DNA of 64,000 bases from positions 1,426,001 through 1,490,000 of the forward strand of contig NZ_LR699119.1 in NCBI RefSeq assembly GCF_902459485.1. Reading direction: 5' to 3'. Each line of letters begins with the position of its first letter. The first letter of the stretch is position 1. The position numbers were made by a program, and so were the translations under genes. A model generated the notes under the pieces. The model ran no database searches, was not told the origin of the DNA, and saw nothing but the letters and a program-made list of their open reading frames with translations. Source of the DNA: Aquicella siphonis. Lineage in GTDB: Bacteria; Pseudomonadota; Gammaproteobacteria; DSM-16500. This document shows, in pieces, positions 17,572 to 27,654 of this stretch.

Positions 17572-18286
17572 ATTGCTTAGGCTTGGCTTCTGTCTTGTCA
17601 GGTTTGGCAGTGTCAGATTTGTCAGCCGGCTTACTGGCTGGCACTTCCTGCATGGCATTACCCATATTTTGCACCGCTCCTTGCACCTCATCCATTGCTG
17701 AACCCACCGCTGAGCCAAACGTGGATTTGAGATTTTCCAGCGCTGGAGACACGGTATTTCCCAGCCAGACGACTTGCGACTGAAACTTGGGCACGTATTG
17801 TGATTGCTGCCACCAGGACTGTGAAGCCATGGGAGAGAGCTGCACGAGGAAGATGATGACCAGGTTGATAAGATAACCGCGGCCTAAACCAAAGATACCG
17901 CCAAGAATCCGGTTTCCAAATCCCAGTATTCCCGTATGCAGCATAAGGTTCAGCAGCATCTTCACCACCATACCCACAAATACCGTCGCGACGAACAAGA
18001 TGCCAAAACTCACACCCAGCGCCATATACGAAACAGGCTCGGATGTGCTCGCGCCGGATGTGCCGGACGTCTGGCTCACCAGGTTTTGCACGGTGGCTGT
18101 ATGAGTCAAGTAAACAGCCAGTGTGTTGGCAAACAGGATAGCGATGACAAAAGCAGCGATTAACGTTAGCAGAGAGAGTACTTCACTGACCAGACCTCGA
18201 CCGAACCCGATAAGAATGGAGATTAAAAAAATTGCCAGGATGACAATATCTACAACATTCAGACTTCCTACATTAAGGCTACCCAT
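17570..18286 (-). CDS. cvpA: CvpA family membrane protein
   Basis: Inner-membrane protein of the CvpA/colicin V production family. From the ATG at 18286 (MGSLNV) it has 238 residues and four predicted hydrophobic segments. The first runs through VVDIVILAIFLISILIG, followed by the family's GFGRGLVSEVLSL, and the third to fourth region contains GFGNRILGGIFGLGRGYL. A Lys/Pro/Asp-rich tail (ASKPADKSDTAKPDKTEAKPK) extends beyond the family core. AGGAG seven bases upstream supports this start over the longer frame. In many proteobacteria cvpA precedes purF, which is not nearby here. Confidence 0.88.
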   Translation of the reverse strand: MGSLNVGSLNVVDIVILAIFLISILIGFGRGLVSEVLSLLTLIAAFVIAILFANTLAVYLTHTATVQNLVSQTSGTSGASTSEPVSYMALGVSFGILFVATVFVGMVVKMLLNLMLHTGILGFGNRILGGIFGLGRGYLINLVIIFLVQLSPMASQSWWQQSQYVPKFQSQVVWLGNTVSPALENLKSTFGSAVGSAMDEVQGAVQNMGNAMQEVPASKPADKSDTAKPDKTEAKPKQ

Positions 18287-18460
18287 GGCCAACTCCTGTG
18301 TATGTAGTTTGCTGTATAACACCATTATAGCAAGCTCCACACAAAGTTGGTAAGTCTTGCAATTCGACGGATTCAAGAAATATATAAATTAAAACAATAA
18401 ATTATGTACTTATAACCCCTTTAACCCCTTGCGCGTTCGCAGCCGCTTCAGGCCGGACAC

Positions 18461-19240
18461 TCATGCTTTGGTCAGATTTGGCTTCGTATTCAAGAGGCAA
18501 AGCGTCTTGAGTATCTTATCCGGCACATCGCTGAACACAGCATTCACACCATATGCAAACAATCTCTTTGCCCGTCCGGAATCGTTAACAGTATAACAAA
18601 GCGCAGCTTTGCCCATATTTCTTATTTCCCGTATATCCGCTTCGACCACGATTTCATGATTGACATGCACAGACACACATTGCAATTTATTACAAATACC
18701 TTGCCAGCCGCTTTCCCATTCATGCAGCAACATGCCCAGCTGACAGCCTGGCGCATATTGTCTCAATAAATGCAGTGTTTCCATTGAAAAACTGGAAAAC
18801 AGATATTTGTGATTGGCGGAAGATAAATACGGTTCCATATCTTTCATCACACGTCTGATTAATTGCTCTTCACGGCCGGGAACCGGCTTGAGCTCTATAT
18901 TCGCCGACATATTTCCATTTTGAAGAAACTCAATGACTGCCCGCAGCGTGGGAATCCGCTCCCCTGAAAACCGGGAGTGAAACCAGGCACCCGCATCCAG
19001 CGAACGCAAGTATGAATACGGGAAATCCGAAACTTCACCATGACCGTTGGTTGTCCGGTCCAGACGTTCGTCATGAAAAATAATCGGCTCACCGTCTGAA
19101 GACAAGGTGACATCGAATTCTACCCACTTCACTCCCATCAGCATGGCTTTGGTAAATGAAGCGATTGTATTCTCGGGCGCATAAGCACTCGCACCGCGAT
19201 GCCCTATCACAGGCGGATCAAAATGCAATAAAGCTGTCAC
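18461..19240 (-). CDS. ugpQ: Glycerophosphodiester phosphodiesterase
   Basis: Hydrolyses glycerophosphodiesters to an alcohol and glycerol-3-phosphate. The 259-residue product has no signal peptide, so it resembles cytoplasmic UgpQ rather than periplasmic GlpQ. The catalytic HRGAS and PENT motifs (VIGHRGASAYAPENT, near residue 12), the metal ligands in EFDVTLSSDG and the HDERLDRTTNG segment are complete. The ending VFSDVPDKIL is typical. It lies 27 bases after the exported-protein gene on the same strand and may share its transcript. It would recycle phospholipid head groups. Confidence 0.93.
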   Translation of the reverse strand: MTALLHFDPPVIGHRGASAYAPENTIASFTKAMLMGVKWVEFDVTLSSDGEPIIFHDERLDRTTNGHGEVSDFPYSYLRSLDAGAWFHSRFSGERIPTLRAVIEFLQNGNMSANIELKPVPGREEQLIRRVMKDMEPYLSSANHKYLFSSFSMETLHLLRQYAPGCQLGMLLHEWESGWQGICNKLQCVSVHVNHEIVVEADIREIRNMGKAALCYTVNDSGRAKRLFAYGVNAVFSDVPDKILKTLCLLNTKPNLTKA

Positions 19241-19267
19241 AAGGTCTCTGCTCCGTTTAAGTAAATT

Positions 19268-19975
19268 TTATTGACCCAGTTTTTGTAACACCACATCCGG
19301 CATGGATGCGATAACCACCGTTGCCGTCAATCGCGCTTTATTCCCGACCGGAACCGGCGCAGCTGGCGCGCTTGCCATCGTTTTTTCCATGACCATTGCG
19401 TTCATGGCCATAGGCGCGGGTGAAGGCGGGTAACCAGTAAAATCTATGCTATAAAGATAATACTTCTGATTGGGGTATATCTTATTCAGTGCGTCTATTT
19501 CAGATTTCGCCTGCATATATAAATCGTTGCGTAACAAGGTGTTGGCCTGCTGGATTTCCTCATCGCTGGGAACAAACTGGACATTATCAATTGTGTAGGT
19601 TTCACCCGGTTTGCTTATTGCTTTCGCCTTGTTGCGTAAACCCGAAAGTTCAGACTGAGGCAGTCTCGCCTGAGCGGTCATGCGGATATTTTCCAATCCG
19701 GATTGATCCTGCTGACGGTAAAATGACAGTACATGCCATTCCGCCTTGTCTGACAATTGCTTGAGTTTGCCCAGCACATTAGCCTGCACATTGCCAATGC
19801 CCTGATCCGTCACTGCCGCATTAACCCCTACATATACCAATGCGGTCTGGGTGGTTATCCATTTTTCCGATTGAAGCTGAAGGGTTACTTTATTTAACAA
19901 GGGACCCGGATCAATATCAGCCCAGACAGAGAGGGACACAAGCAAGCCCAGACAGAGTAATAGAATTCGTTTCAT
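19268..19975 (-). CDS. Exported protein, SIMPL/DUF541-like
   Basis: A 235-residue protein with a clear signal peptide: MKRILLLCLGLLVSLSVWA, cleavage probably after WADI or AWA. The mature part has alternating beta-type segments and ends with KARLTATVVIASMPD. Together with the TAQARLPQSEL region this recalls SIMPL (DUF541) periplasmic proteins, but the match is by general pattern only. A Met/Ala/Pro-rich linker (near MAMNAMVMEKTMAS) precedes the last strand. It is followed by ugpQ on the same strand. It is probably periplasmic, with no enzyme motif recognised. Confidence 0.6.
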   Translation of the reverse strand: MKRILLLCLGLLVSLSVWADIDPGPLLNKVTLQLQSEKWITTQTALVYVGVNAAVTDQGIGNVQANVLGKLKQLSDKAEWHVLSFYRQQDQSGLENIRMTAQARLPQSELSGLRNKAKAISKPGETYTIDNVQFVPSDEEIQQANTLLRNDLYMQAKSEIDALNKIYPNQKYYLYSIDFTGYPPSPAPMAMNAMVMEKTMASAPAAPVPVGNKARLTATVVIASMPDVVLQKLGQ

Positions 19976-20327
19976 GTGTAATCACTCCTTCGTGGATAAT
20001 TCATATTTTTAAATCTTTTGCAGCAACTCACCCGTTCCTGTTCTTATAGTTTAAACAAGAACCCCGCGAACTGCTATAGCGATCTTGCATAAGAGTATGT
20101 TTGTTAAACGATTTCCTGCCATGCCCGCTTAGCCCCGACAGCCTGTGCCGCACCCGCGCTGCAAGAAGCTTTCTTTCCGGCAAACAACATCATTTCTGCC
20201 CATTCATCTTATCCATTGTTGCCAGCCCGCCACTTGCCATTAGTCACTATTCCCCGATTTTTCTATATACATAGTCTTCCCATTCCTGCTTCAACTGTTA
20301 AAATACGTCCATTCTATAAATGATATT
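19976..20327. other. Divergent promoter region between the exported protein and mfd
   Basis: This 352-base gap contains no convincing gene. It must hold promoters for both flanking genes. TTCAAC followed 17 bases later by TCTATA, near 20288-20316, is a weak candidate for mfd. I see no strong hairpin. Confidence 0.4.
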
Positions 20328-23300
20328 ATGTCTATGAGTACCGCTGATTTGTTCCATCCTCCTTTGCCTGGGAAACAAGGCGAGCAATTCACCTGGAAAA
20401 ACCTGCATGGATCCAGCATCGCACTGGCGCTGAGTGCTGTATTGCTTAATCATCCCCGCCCTATCCTCATGATCGCGCCAGACAGTTTGTTTGCATCTCA
20501 TCTGGTTGATGAATTGGAATTTTTTAGCGGAATGACTGAAAACATTCTTTTTTTCCCGGACTGGGAAACGCTGCCATATGATCATTTTTCTCCTCACCAG
20601 GACATTGTCTCAGAACGATTGACCGCACTTCACAGAATTCCACAAATGCAAAGCGGCGCCGTCATTACAACAGTTTCCACACTTATGCACCGGCTGGCTC
20701 CCCGCCATTTTCTGGACAGGCATACCTTGCTGTTAAAAACAGGTGATCAATTAAATCCGGACATCTTCAGGACACGGCTGACGGAAGCCGGGTATCACGC
20801 TGTCAGTCAGGTAAGAGAACACGGTGAATTTGCCATCCGCGGTTCTATTATTGACTTGTATCCTATGGGAAACAACACACCTTACCGCATCGATTTGTTT
20901 GATAACGAAGTTGATACGATTCGGCTGTTCTCGCCAGACACACAGCGGTCACTGGATAAAATCGATGAAATCCGCCTCCTTCCAGCCAAAGAATTTCCCC
21001 TGAATGAAAACGCCATAGAAATGTTCCGGCAAAACTGGCGCGGTCAATTCAGCGGCAATCCGCTGAAGGCGCCCATTTATCAGGACGTGAGCGAAGGCAT
21101 ATGCTCGCCTGGAATCGAATATTATCTGCCATTCTTTTTTGACAAGACCGCCACACTGTTTGACTATTTACCTGCGGAAACACTCATTATCACAATCGGC
21201 GACATACAGGCAAAAGCCAATGAATTCTGGCAAGAAATTTCCTCGCGCCATGAACAGGGACGACATGATCTGTCCCGGCCTCTGCTGTTGCCTCAACAGA
21301 TATTCCTGCCTGTCGATGTTTTGAACCAGTCACTGCATGAATACGCAGATATCCATATTCATAACGAAACGAAAAAGCGGGCATATGAATTCGCCACTGC
21401 ACCGGCGCCTGCCATGGACATCAATCATAAAGCCACTCAGCCGCTCGCCCCATTGCAACAGTTCGTGCAAGCTTATCCAGGCCGGATTCTGTTTTGCGCG
21501 GAAACACTGGGACGCCGGGAAGTATTGCTGCAATTATTCCAGAGTATCGCGCTTCAGCCAAAGTATTTTACGTCCTGGCAGCAATTCATCTCGTCCAATG
21601 AGCGCTGCGGCATTGTCGTGACATCATTGGATGAGGGATTTTCGCTGGATGATCCGCGTATCACCATACTCCCCGAAAGCCGGCTGTACGGCAATCGTGT
21701 CATGCAAAGACGCATGCGTAAAAAAACCACGCAAGATCCTGACGCGCTGATTCGTGATCTGACGGAATTACAGATCGATGATGCCGTGGTGCACATAGAT
21801 CATGGCGTCGGCCGCTACCGCGGCCTGCAGACACTAAAGGTAGGTGATCAAACCGGCGAATTTCTCATGTTGGAATATCAGGGCGGAGACAAGCTTTATG
21901 TTCCTGTCGCCTCATTGCATCTTGTCAGCCGCTATACCGGATCCGACCCCGAACACACCCCCATAAACAAGCTGGGGACAGATGTCTGGACACGCGCGAA
22001 ACGGCGTGCCGCTGAAAAAGTCCGGGATGTTGCCGCGGAGTTGCTGGACCTATATTCAAAGCGCGCCGCGCGCCCCGGCCATGCGTATGTCTTGCCCCAG
22101 GATCAATACGCCGCTTTCGCTGCGGCCTTTCCGTTTGAAGAAACGCCTGATCAATTGCAAGCCATTGAACAGGTATTCAATGACATGACTTCTGACAAGC
22201 CCATGGACAGAGTGATCTGCGGTGACGTGGGGTTTGGAAAAACAGAGGTCGCCTTGCGGGCTGCGTTTCTCACGGTCCAGAATGGAAAACAGGTCGCGCT
22301 GCTCGTTCCCACTACCTTGCTGGCCCAGCAGCATTATGAGAATTTCCGCAACCGCTTCGCTGAGTGGCCCATTCAAATTGAAATGTTATCCCGCTTTCGC
22401 ACCGGCAAGGAAACCAAAACAGCGCTGCAGCGGATGGAAGAGGGAAAAGTCGATATAGTCATTGGCACGCACAAGTTATTACAAGATGACATCCGGTTCA
22501 AATCGCTGGGCCTGGTCATCATCGATGAAGAACATCGCTTTGGCGTCAAGCAAAAAGAAAAGCTGAAAGCTTTGCGGTCCATGGTAGATATACTCACCCT
22601 GACGGCAACTCCCATCCCGCGCACGCTCAACATGGCATTATCCGGCATACGCGATCTCTCAGTCATCGCGACGCCGCCGCTCAAGCGGTTGTCTGTCAAA
22701 ACATTCGTGCATGAATATCAAGATCCTATCATTCAGGAAGCCATCCAGCGGGAAATCATGCGCGGGGGTCAAGTCTATTTTTTGCATAACGATGTCAGCA
22801 CTATCAATAAAAAGGCCGAAGAAATCAAAAACCTGGTCCACGAATCCCGTCCCGCCGTCGCCCATGGACAAATGCATGAACGCGAACTGGAACGAGTGAT
22901 GGCGGCGTTCTACCACCGCCACTCGAACGTCCTGGTCTGCTCCACTATCATTGAAAGCGGCATCGATATTCCCACCGCCAACACCATCATTATCAACCGT
23001 GCCGATAAATTCGGCCTCGCCCAACTGCATCAACTACGGGGACGCGTCGGCCGATCACACCATCAGGCCTATGCTTATCTGTTGACTCCGCCAAAACACA
23101 GCATCACGAGCGACGCGGAGAAACGACTGGACGCAATCGCATCACTGGATGATCTTGGCATCGGGTTCACGCTAGCGACACACGATCTGGAAATTCGCGG
23201 TGCGGGTGAATTATTAGGTGAAGACCAAAGCGGCAACATGCACGAAATCGGGTTCACTCTCTATATGGATTTACTCTCGCGCGCCGTGGACGCGCTCAAG

Positions 23301-23777
23301 GAAGGCAAGGAACCCGACCTTGACAAATCCCTGCTGCACCACCGTTCGGAAATCGATTTGCATCTCACGGCGCTCATACCGGAAGATTATCTGGGTGATG
23401 TGCAATTAAGACTGCAGTTTTATAAACGCATCGCGAATGCAAAAGACCAGCGCGCGCTGGACGATATCCAGGTGGAAATGATTGACCGGTTTGGATTGCT
23501 GCCCGATCCGCTGAAAAACCTGATCGCCATCACAGAATTAAAACAGAAGGCTGATGCGCTGGGAATCCTGAAAATAGAGGCCGGTGACAAAGGCGGCAAA
23601 TTTGAATTTACAGAAAGACCCCGCGTCAAACCAGAAACCATCATTCGTCTCATACAAATCAAATCCGCCCGCTACCGTCTCGACGGCCCGTCCCGCCTCC
23701 GCTTCACCCTGGACCGGCATGAGGCAAAAGACCGGGTGCGCCTGGTCGAACAGTTATTGAGCGAGCTGAGCGCTTGA
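20328..23777 (+). CDS. mfd: Transcription-repair coupling factor
   Basis: Mfd displaces RNA polymerase stalled at DNA lesions and recruits UvrA. At 1149 residues it has the full family length. The order is an N-terminal UvrB-like module (LFFPDWETLPYDHFSPHQ), an RNA polymerase-interacting domain (DAVVHIDHGVGRYRGL), the translocase motor with Walker A GDVGFGKTEVALR and the DEEHRFGVKQKEK box, motif VI QLRGRVGRS, and the C-terminal TRCF domain. It is followed by a strong intrinsic terminator. It functions with UvrB, encoded 9 kb away on the other strand. The start MSMSTADLF has no strong ribosome binding site. Confidence 0.98.
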   Translation: MSMSTADLFHPPLPGKQGEQFTWKNLHGSSIALALSAVLLNHPRPILMIAPDSLFASHLVDELEFFSGMTENILFFPDWETLPYDHFSPHQDIVSERLTALHRIPQMQSGAVITTVSTLMHRLAPRHFLDRHTLLLKTGDQLNPDIFRTRLTEAGYHAVSQVREHGEFAIRGSIIDLYPMGNNTPYRIDLFDNEVDTIRLFSPDTQRSLDKIDEIRLLPAKEFPLNENAIEMFRQNWRGQFSGNPLKAPIYQDVSEGICSPGIEYYLPFFFDKTATLFDYLPAETLIITIGDIQAKANEFWQEISSRHEQGRHDLSRPLLLPQQIFLPVDVLNQSLHEYADIHIHNETKKRAYEFATAPAPAMDINHKATQPLAPLQQFVQAYPGRILFCAETLGRREVLLQLFQSIALQPKYFTSWQQFISSNERCGIVVTSLDEGFSLDDPRITILPESRLYGNRVMQRRMRKKTTQDPDALIRDLTELQIDDAVVHIDHGVGRYRGLQTLKVGDQTGEFLMLEYQGGDKLYVPVASLHLVSRYTGSDPEHTPINKLGTDVWTRAKRRAAEKVRDVAAELLDLYSKRAARPGHAYVLPQDQYAAFAAAFPFEETPDQLQAIEQVFNDMTSDKPMDRVICGDVGFGKTEVALRAAFLTVQNGKQVALLVPTTLLAQQHYENFRNRFAEWPIQIEMLSRFRTGKETKTALQRMEEGKVDIVIGTHKLLQDDIRFKSLGLVIIDEEHRFGVKQKEKLKALRSMVDILTLTATPIPRTLNMALSGIRDLSVIATPPLKRLSVKTFVHEYQDPIIQEAIQREIMRGGQVYFLHNDVSTINKKAEEIKNLVHESRPAVAHGQMHERELERVMAAFYHRHSNVLVCSTIIESGIDIPTANTIIINRADKFGLAQLHQLRGRVGRSHHQAYAYLLTPPKHSITSDAEKRLDAIASLDDLGIGFTLATHDLEIRGAGELLGEDQSGNMHEIGFTLYMDLLSRAVDALKEGKEPDLDKSLLHHRSEIDLHLTALIPEDYLGDVQLRLQFYKRIANAKDQRALDDIQVEMIDRFGLLPDPLKNLIAITELKQKADALGILKIEAGDKGGKFEFTERPRVKPETIIRLIQIKSARYRLDGPSRLRFTLDRHEAKDRVRLVEQLLSELSA

Positions 23778-23799
23778 CCATCTGCCATTCCTGTTTTTT

Positions 23800-23846
23800 C
23801 GCGGTCACTCATTGAACCGGCACATTAATGAGCATCCGCGTTTTTT
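23800..23846 (+). terminator. Rho-independent terminator of mfd
   Basis: CGCGG-tca-CTCATT pairs with AATGAG-cat-CCGCG around a loop, leaving a symmetric 3x3 internal loop. Six T residues follow directly (23841-23846). It lies 23 bases after the mfd stop. Confidence 0.85.
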
Positions 23847-23962
23847 CAGCAAGTTTTAGTGCGGCCAGGTTCCGTTTCTGTTAACATTTTCCGAAACAAG
23901 AGGATACGAATTGGGCTGATACACACCATTAACGTCTTCGAAATGCGCGAGATCTTAATAAC

Positions 23963-24892
23963 ATGCCATCATTAAAACTTTCCCGCCCCGGCACCGGATT
24001 ATTGATTCTGGTCATTCTGGGTTTTGTCTGGGGCACCGGCTATTCAATCGCACGCTACGCGATGACCAGCGGTGTTCCGCCGCTGGGTTACAGCTTCTGG
24101 CAGTCTCTTGGTCCGGCACTCATCATAGGCTTCATTGCGTTGCATCAAAACAAAAAACAGGTTCTGACCGCTGCGCGCATGCGTTATTATCTGATTTGCG
24201 GGTTGACCGGCATTGTCATTCCCAACACATCCATGTATTTCGCCGCCGCACATTTACCCGCGAGCATACTCGCCATGATTGTCAATACCGTTCCTATCAT
24301 CGCATATCCCATGGCATTGGCGGCCAGGCTGGAATCATTCAACTGGCAGCGCATGACAGGCATCCTCCTGGCGTTTTGCGGCCTGATGCTGATTATTTTT
24401 CCCAAGTCCAGCCTTCCGGCGCCAGAGATGATTCCCTGGGCATTGTCGACCCTGATCACTCCGTTTTCCTTTGCTTTCTGTTCGATATATATTGCCCGGT
24501 ATCGTCCCGCAGGCAGTGATACACTTTCCCTGACCGCAGGCATGCTGATCTTTTCCAGTCTGTTGCTGACGCCACTGGTCTTGTTCTCTCACAGTTTTTA
24601 TCTGTTCAACATTCCCTTTACCGCACCCGACTGGGTCATTTTACTGGAAATCATACTTTCCAGCATAGGCTATCTCCTCTTCTTCCAGTTGATTAAAATC
24701 GCCGGCCCGGTTTTTTATAGTCTGGTTGATACTATCGTCGTCCTGACAGGCATATTCTGGGGTTATCTGATATTTGGCGAAAAACTTAATCAATGGACAA
24801 CAGCGGCTGTTTGCCTGATTGTGACGGCATTGCTGCTGGTGACAAGGCAACAACAAAGCGCGACGGAAACACTACTGCCTCATCATGAGTAA
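23963..24892 (+). CDS. DMT superfamily transporter (EamA domain)
   Basis: Inner-membrane transporter of the drug/metabolite family, 309 residues with about ten hydrophobic helices arranged as two EamA repeats. The first helix reads LLILVILGFVWGTGYSIARYA. The second repeat ends with VVLTGIFWGYLIFGEKLNQW, the usual GE...W signature before the last helix. Substrate cannot be predicted. Related proteins export amino acids or other metabolites. The start lies after the mfd terminator, so it has its own transcription. Its stop overlaps the start of the AddB-like gene by 8 bases, which suggests co-transcription without implying a shared function. Confidence 0.88.
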   Translation: MPSLKLSRPGTGLLILVILGFVWGTGYSIARYAMTSGVPPLGYSFWQSLGPALIIGFIALHQNKKQVLTAARMRYYLICGLTGIVIPNTSMYFAAAHLPASILAMIVNTVPIIAYPMALAARLESFNWQRMTGILLAFCGLMLIIFPKSSLPAPEMIPWALSTLITPFSFAFCSIYIARYRPAGSDTLSLTAGMLIFSSLLLTPLVLFSHSFYLFNIPFTAPDWVILLEIILSSIGYLLFFQLIKIAGPVFYSLVDTIVVLTGIFWGYLIFGEKLNQWTTAAVCLIVTALLLVTRQQQSATETLLPHHE

Positions 24893-27596
24893 ACACTTTC
24901 CTCAGACTTCATTTTTCAAGAATCTCCGGCCCGGCACGGTTGTATTGACGCCTAACCGGCGGCTATCCGCCACCTTGCACAAGCTTTATCAACAATATCA
25001 ACTGAACGCCAACAACCAGGTTTGGGAAACACCCGATATTCTTCCTCTCTCGAGCTGGATCCACAGCCTCTGGAATAACTATTGCGCAGACACCACAGAA
25101 TCGCATCCTCTCATCTTGAATTCCATACAGGAACATTATCTCTGGGAAAAAATATTAATCTCGTCCCGCGAGAACGATCAATTGCTGCAGGTGTCTGAAA
25201 CCGCCAAACTGGCGAAATCCGCCTGGCGCCTGCTGAATGAATGGCAAGTCGACATTCACGATCCCTGTTTTGGCACTTCGGAGGATTATGCAGCATTGCG
25301 CCGATGGATCATGAAGTTTCAACAACTATGCCTGGATCATCACTGGATCGATCATGCCTCATTAATCCAGCTAGTCATGGATCAGATCATTGCGAATGCG
25401 ATTACACCGCCAGCCGCGATTTACTTGTACGGATTTACAGAATATTCGCCACAGTTACAGCGATTTCTGAAAGCATGCGAAAATGCCGGCAGCCGGATTT
25501 ATCACGAGGAATGCGGAACCATGGCGCCGGTGTGCAGACGCATCAGTCTTCCCGACCAGGAAAATGAAATTCAAACCATGGCTCGCTGGGCCAAGGCCGT
25601 GTTGGCCAACCAGGGCTCTGCCGCGATAGGCTGCGTGATTCCCTCGCTGGATAAAATGCGAGACCGTGTAGCGCAGATTTTTTCCGAAGTGTTCGCAGAT
25701 CCTGTTATTGATCAACCCGTTGCTGAAACCACCCGGTTTAACATCTCGGCCGGCAAGAGCCTCGCACAATACCCCGTCATCAACAGTGCCCTGCTGATAT
25801 TGTCGTTACATAAAAAAAACATACCGATAGAAACCATGAGTTATCTTCTGGCAACGCCATTCATGGGCGACGCAGAGTATGAGCATGTACGGAGAGCCAG
25901 TTTCGACAGCCGCCTGCGCCAACACAACAAAAGCACTTACCACCTTGGCAATTCAGCCGGGGCAAATTTCCAAACCAGCAAGCTGGATCTCAAACATCAC
26001 TGTCCCTGTTTTGCGAAGCGCATTCAGCAATACCTGGATACGCTTGATAACATCACAGAGCCGCTGACTTATGCGGAATGGGCGAATGTATTCAGCCAAT
26101 TATTGACTGTGTGCGGATGGCCTGGCGAGCGCAGCCTGAACAGTGAAGAATATCAGGTCACCGAGACCTGGCTGGAACTGCTTGTCAGCATGGGCACACT
26201 GGATACGGTCTCGACGCCTGCCAATTTCACTCAGGCATGGCACGCCTTGCAAAAAATGACGGCAGACACTGTGTTCCAGCCGCACTCGCCGGAGGCGCCG
26301 ATTCAAGTGTTGGGCATGCTGGAAGCCGCCGCCATGCCTTTTGATTATTTATGGGTAACAGGCATGGATGACACGGCCTGGCCGCAGCAGCCACATCCAC
26401 ATCCTTTCATCCCCAAACGTATCCAGCGAGAGTTGCGCATGCCGCATGCGACCGCCGAACGGGAACTGACATTTTGCAAGAGTCTTTTAAACCAGTATAT
26501 CCATAGCGCGCAAGAAGTCGTTTTTAGTCACGCAGACAAAAATGACGAGCTTGAAATGCAGCCCAGCCCGCTGATTCGCGAGATCAAGTCTGTCAACATA
26601 GAGGATTTATCACTCGCGCCCTTCATTCCGCCAGACATGCGCATTTTCCTCTCCCGGCAGATAGATATTTTTTATGATGAGCAAGCGCCCGCGGTGACCG
26701 CCGAAGAACGCATACACGGCGGCGTCAGCGTAATAAAACAGCAAGCTCTCTGCCCCTTCAAATCTTTCGCGGAATGGCGCCTGCACGCGCACGCGCTTGA
26801 AACACCATTACCCGGGCTGAGATCGAAAGACCGCGGCACCCTCATTCACAAGGCCATGGAAATTATCTGGAACCAGCTGGAGGATCAATCCAGATTAATT
26901 GCCATGGACAACCAGCAATTAAATGAATTGATCGAGAACAGCATTGTTGATGCGTTAAATACCGCGTCCCATTCACACAGTGAATTCACCCAGTATATGA
27001 CTCTCGAGAAAAAACGGCTGCAAAAGCTGATTTCCGGCTGGCTGGACCTGGAAAAAACCCGCCCGCCGTTCAAGGTCATCAACAATGAAAAAAATGCTGT
27101 TTTTAACCTGGGGCAGCTTGCGCTCAACATAAGGATAGACCGTATTGACCAGCTCGGCGACGGGAATAAACTCATTATCGATTATAAAACGGGAAAACAG
27201 AATGATATCGCCGGCTGGTTCAGCGACCGCCCCGAAGAACCGCAATTACCCCTGTATTCCCTGCTTGATCCGGAGCATACATGCAGCATCGCATTCGCGC
27301 AAATCCATCCGGGTGAATATGTTTTCAAGGGAATCAGCCGTTATGCGCTTGATATGCCCGGCATCAGAATGATTACTGAAATCAAAAAAACCACCGCCTT
27401 ATCCTGGGGCGAGCAAATAAGTCAATGGAACGAAACCCTGAATAAACTGAGCGCGGATTTTTGCCTGGGTGACGCGCGCGTCGACCCCAAGGATCCGCCG
27501 CAAACCTGCAACTGGTGTGCCTTGCATCCTTTATGCAGGATTAATGAAGAGATTCACATCACTGATGCGGTATCACCGGGGACCCGTCAGCCATGA
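24885..27596 (+). CDS. AddB-like PD-(D/E)XK nuclease, putative DNA repair protein
   Basis: A 903-residue protein resembling the AddB-like proteobacterial family annotated as probable DNA repair protein. The N-terminal half is a degenerate helicase-like region (VVLTPNRRLSATLH near residue 20; PILPLSSWIHSLW). The C-terminal nuclease domain has the catalytic IIDYKTGK core. Cysteines in ALCPFK and in CNWCALHPLC give the four-Cys pattern that holds an iron-sulphur cluster in AddB-type nucleases. It is followed 58 bases later by an AddA-like helicase-nuclease, so the two probably form a double-strand break end-resection complex in place of RecBCD. Walker A is not obvious, as expected for AddB-like subunits. 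Confidence 0.85.
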   Translation: MSKHFPQTSFFKNLRPGTVVLTPNRRLSATLHKLYQQYQLNANNQVWETPDILPLSSWIHSLWNNYCADTTESHPLILNSIQEHYLWEKILISSRENDQLLQVSETAKLAKSAWRLLNEWQVDIHDPCFGTSEDYAALRRWIMKFQQLCLDHHWIDHASLIQLVMDQIIANAITPPAAIYLYGFTEYSPQLQRFLKACENAGSRIYHEECGTMAPVCRRISLPDQENEIQTMARWAKAVLANQGSAAIGCVIPSLDKMRDRVAQIFSEVFADPVIDQPVAETTRFNISAGKSLAQYPVINSALLILSLHKKNIPIETMSYLLATPFMGDAEYEHVRRASFDSRLRQHNKSTYHLGNSAGANFQTSKLDLKHHCPCFAKRIQQYLDTLDNITEPLTYAEWANVFSQLLTVCGWPGERSLNSEEYQVTETWLELLVSMGTLDTVSTPANFTQAWHALQKMTADTVFQPHSPEAPIQVLGMLEAAAMPFDYLWVTGMDDTAWPQQPHPHPFIPKRIQRELRMPHATAERELTFCKSLLNQYIHSAQEVVFSHADKNDELEMQPSPLIREIKSVNIEDLSLAPFIPPDMRIFLSRQIDIFYDEQAPAVTAEERIHGGVSVIKQQALCPFKSFAEWRLHAHALETPLPGLRSKDRGTLIHKAMEIIWNQLEDQSRLIAMDNQQLNELIENSIVDALNTASHSHSEFTQYMTLEKKRLQKLISGWLDLEKTRPPFKVINNEKNAVFNLGQLALNIRIDRIDQLGDGNKLIIDYKTGKQNDIAGWFSDRPEEPQLPLYSLLDPEHTCSIAFAQIHPGEYVFKGISRYALDMPGIRMITEIKKTTALSWGEQISQWNETLNKLSADFCLGDARVDPKDPPQTCNWCALHPLCRINEEIHITDAVSPGTRQP

Positions 27597-27654
27597 TAAG
27601 AGCCTCTTCCGGCATCGCGCATGCCTATCGGCACCGTTATGAGAACCCAAAAAG

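Noticed and set aside
17285-17783. Plus-strand open frames between prpD and cvpA
   Set aside because: They lack ribosome sites, have unlikely composition and mostly lie antisense to cvpA.
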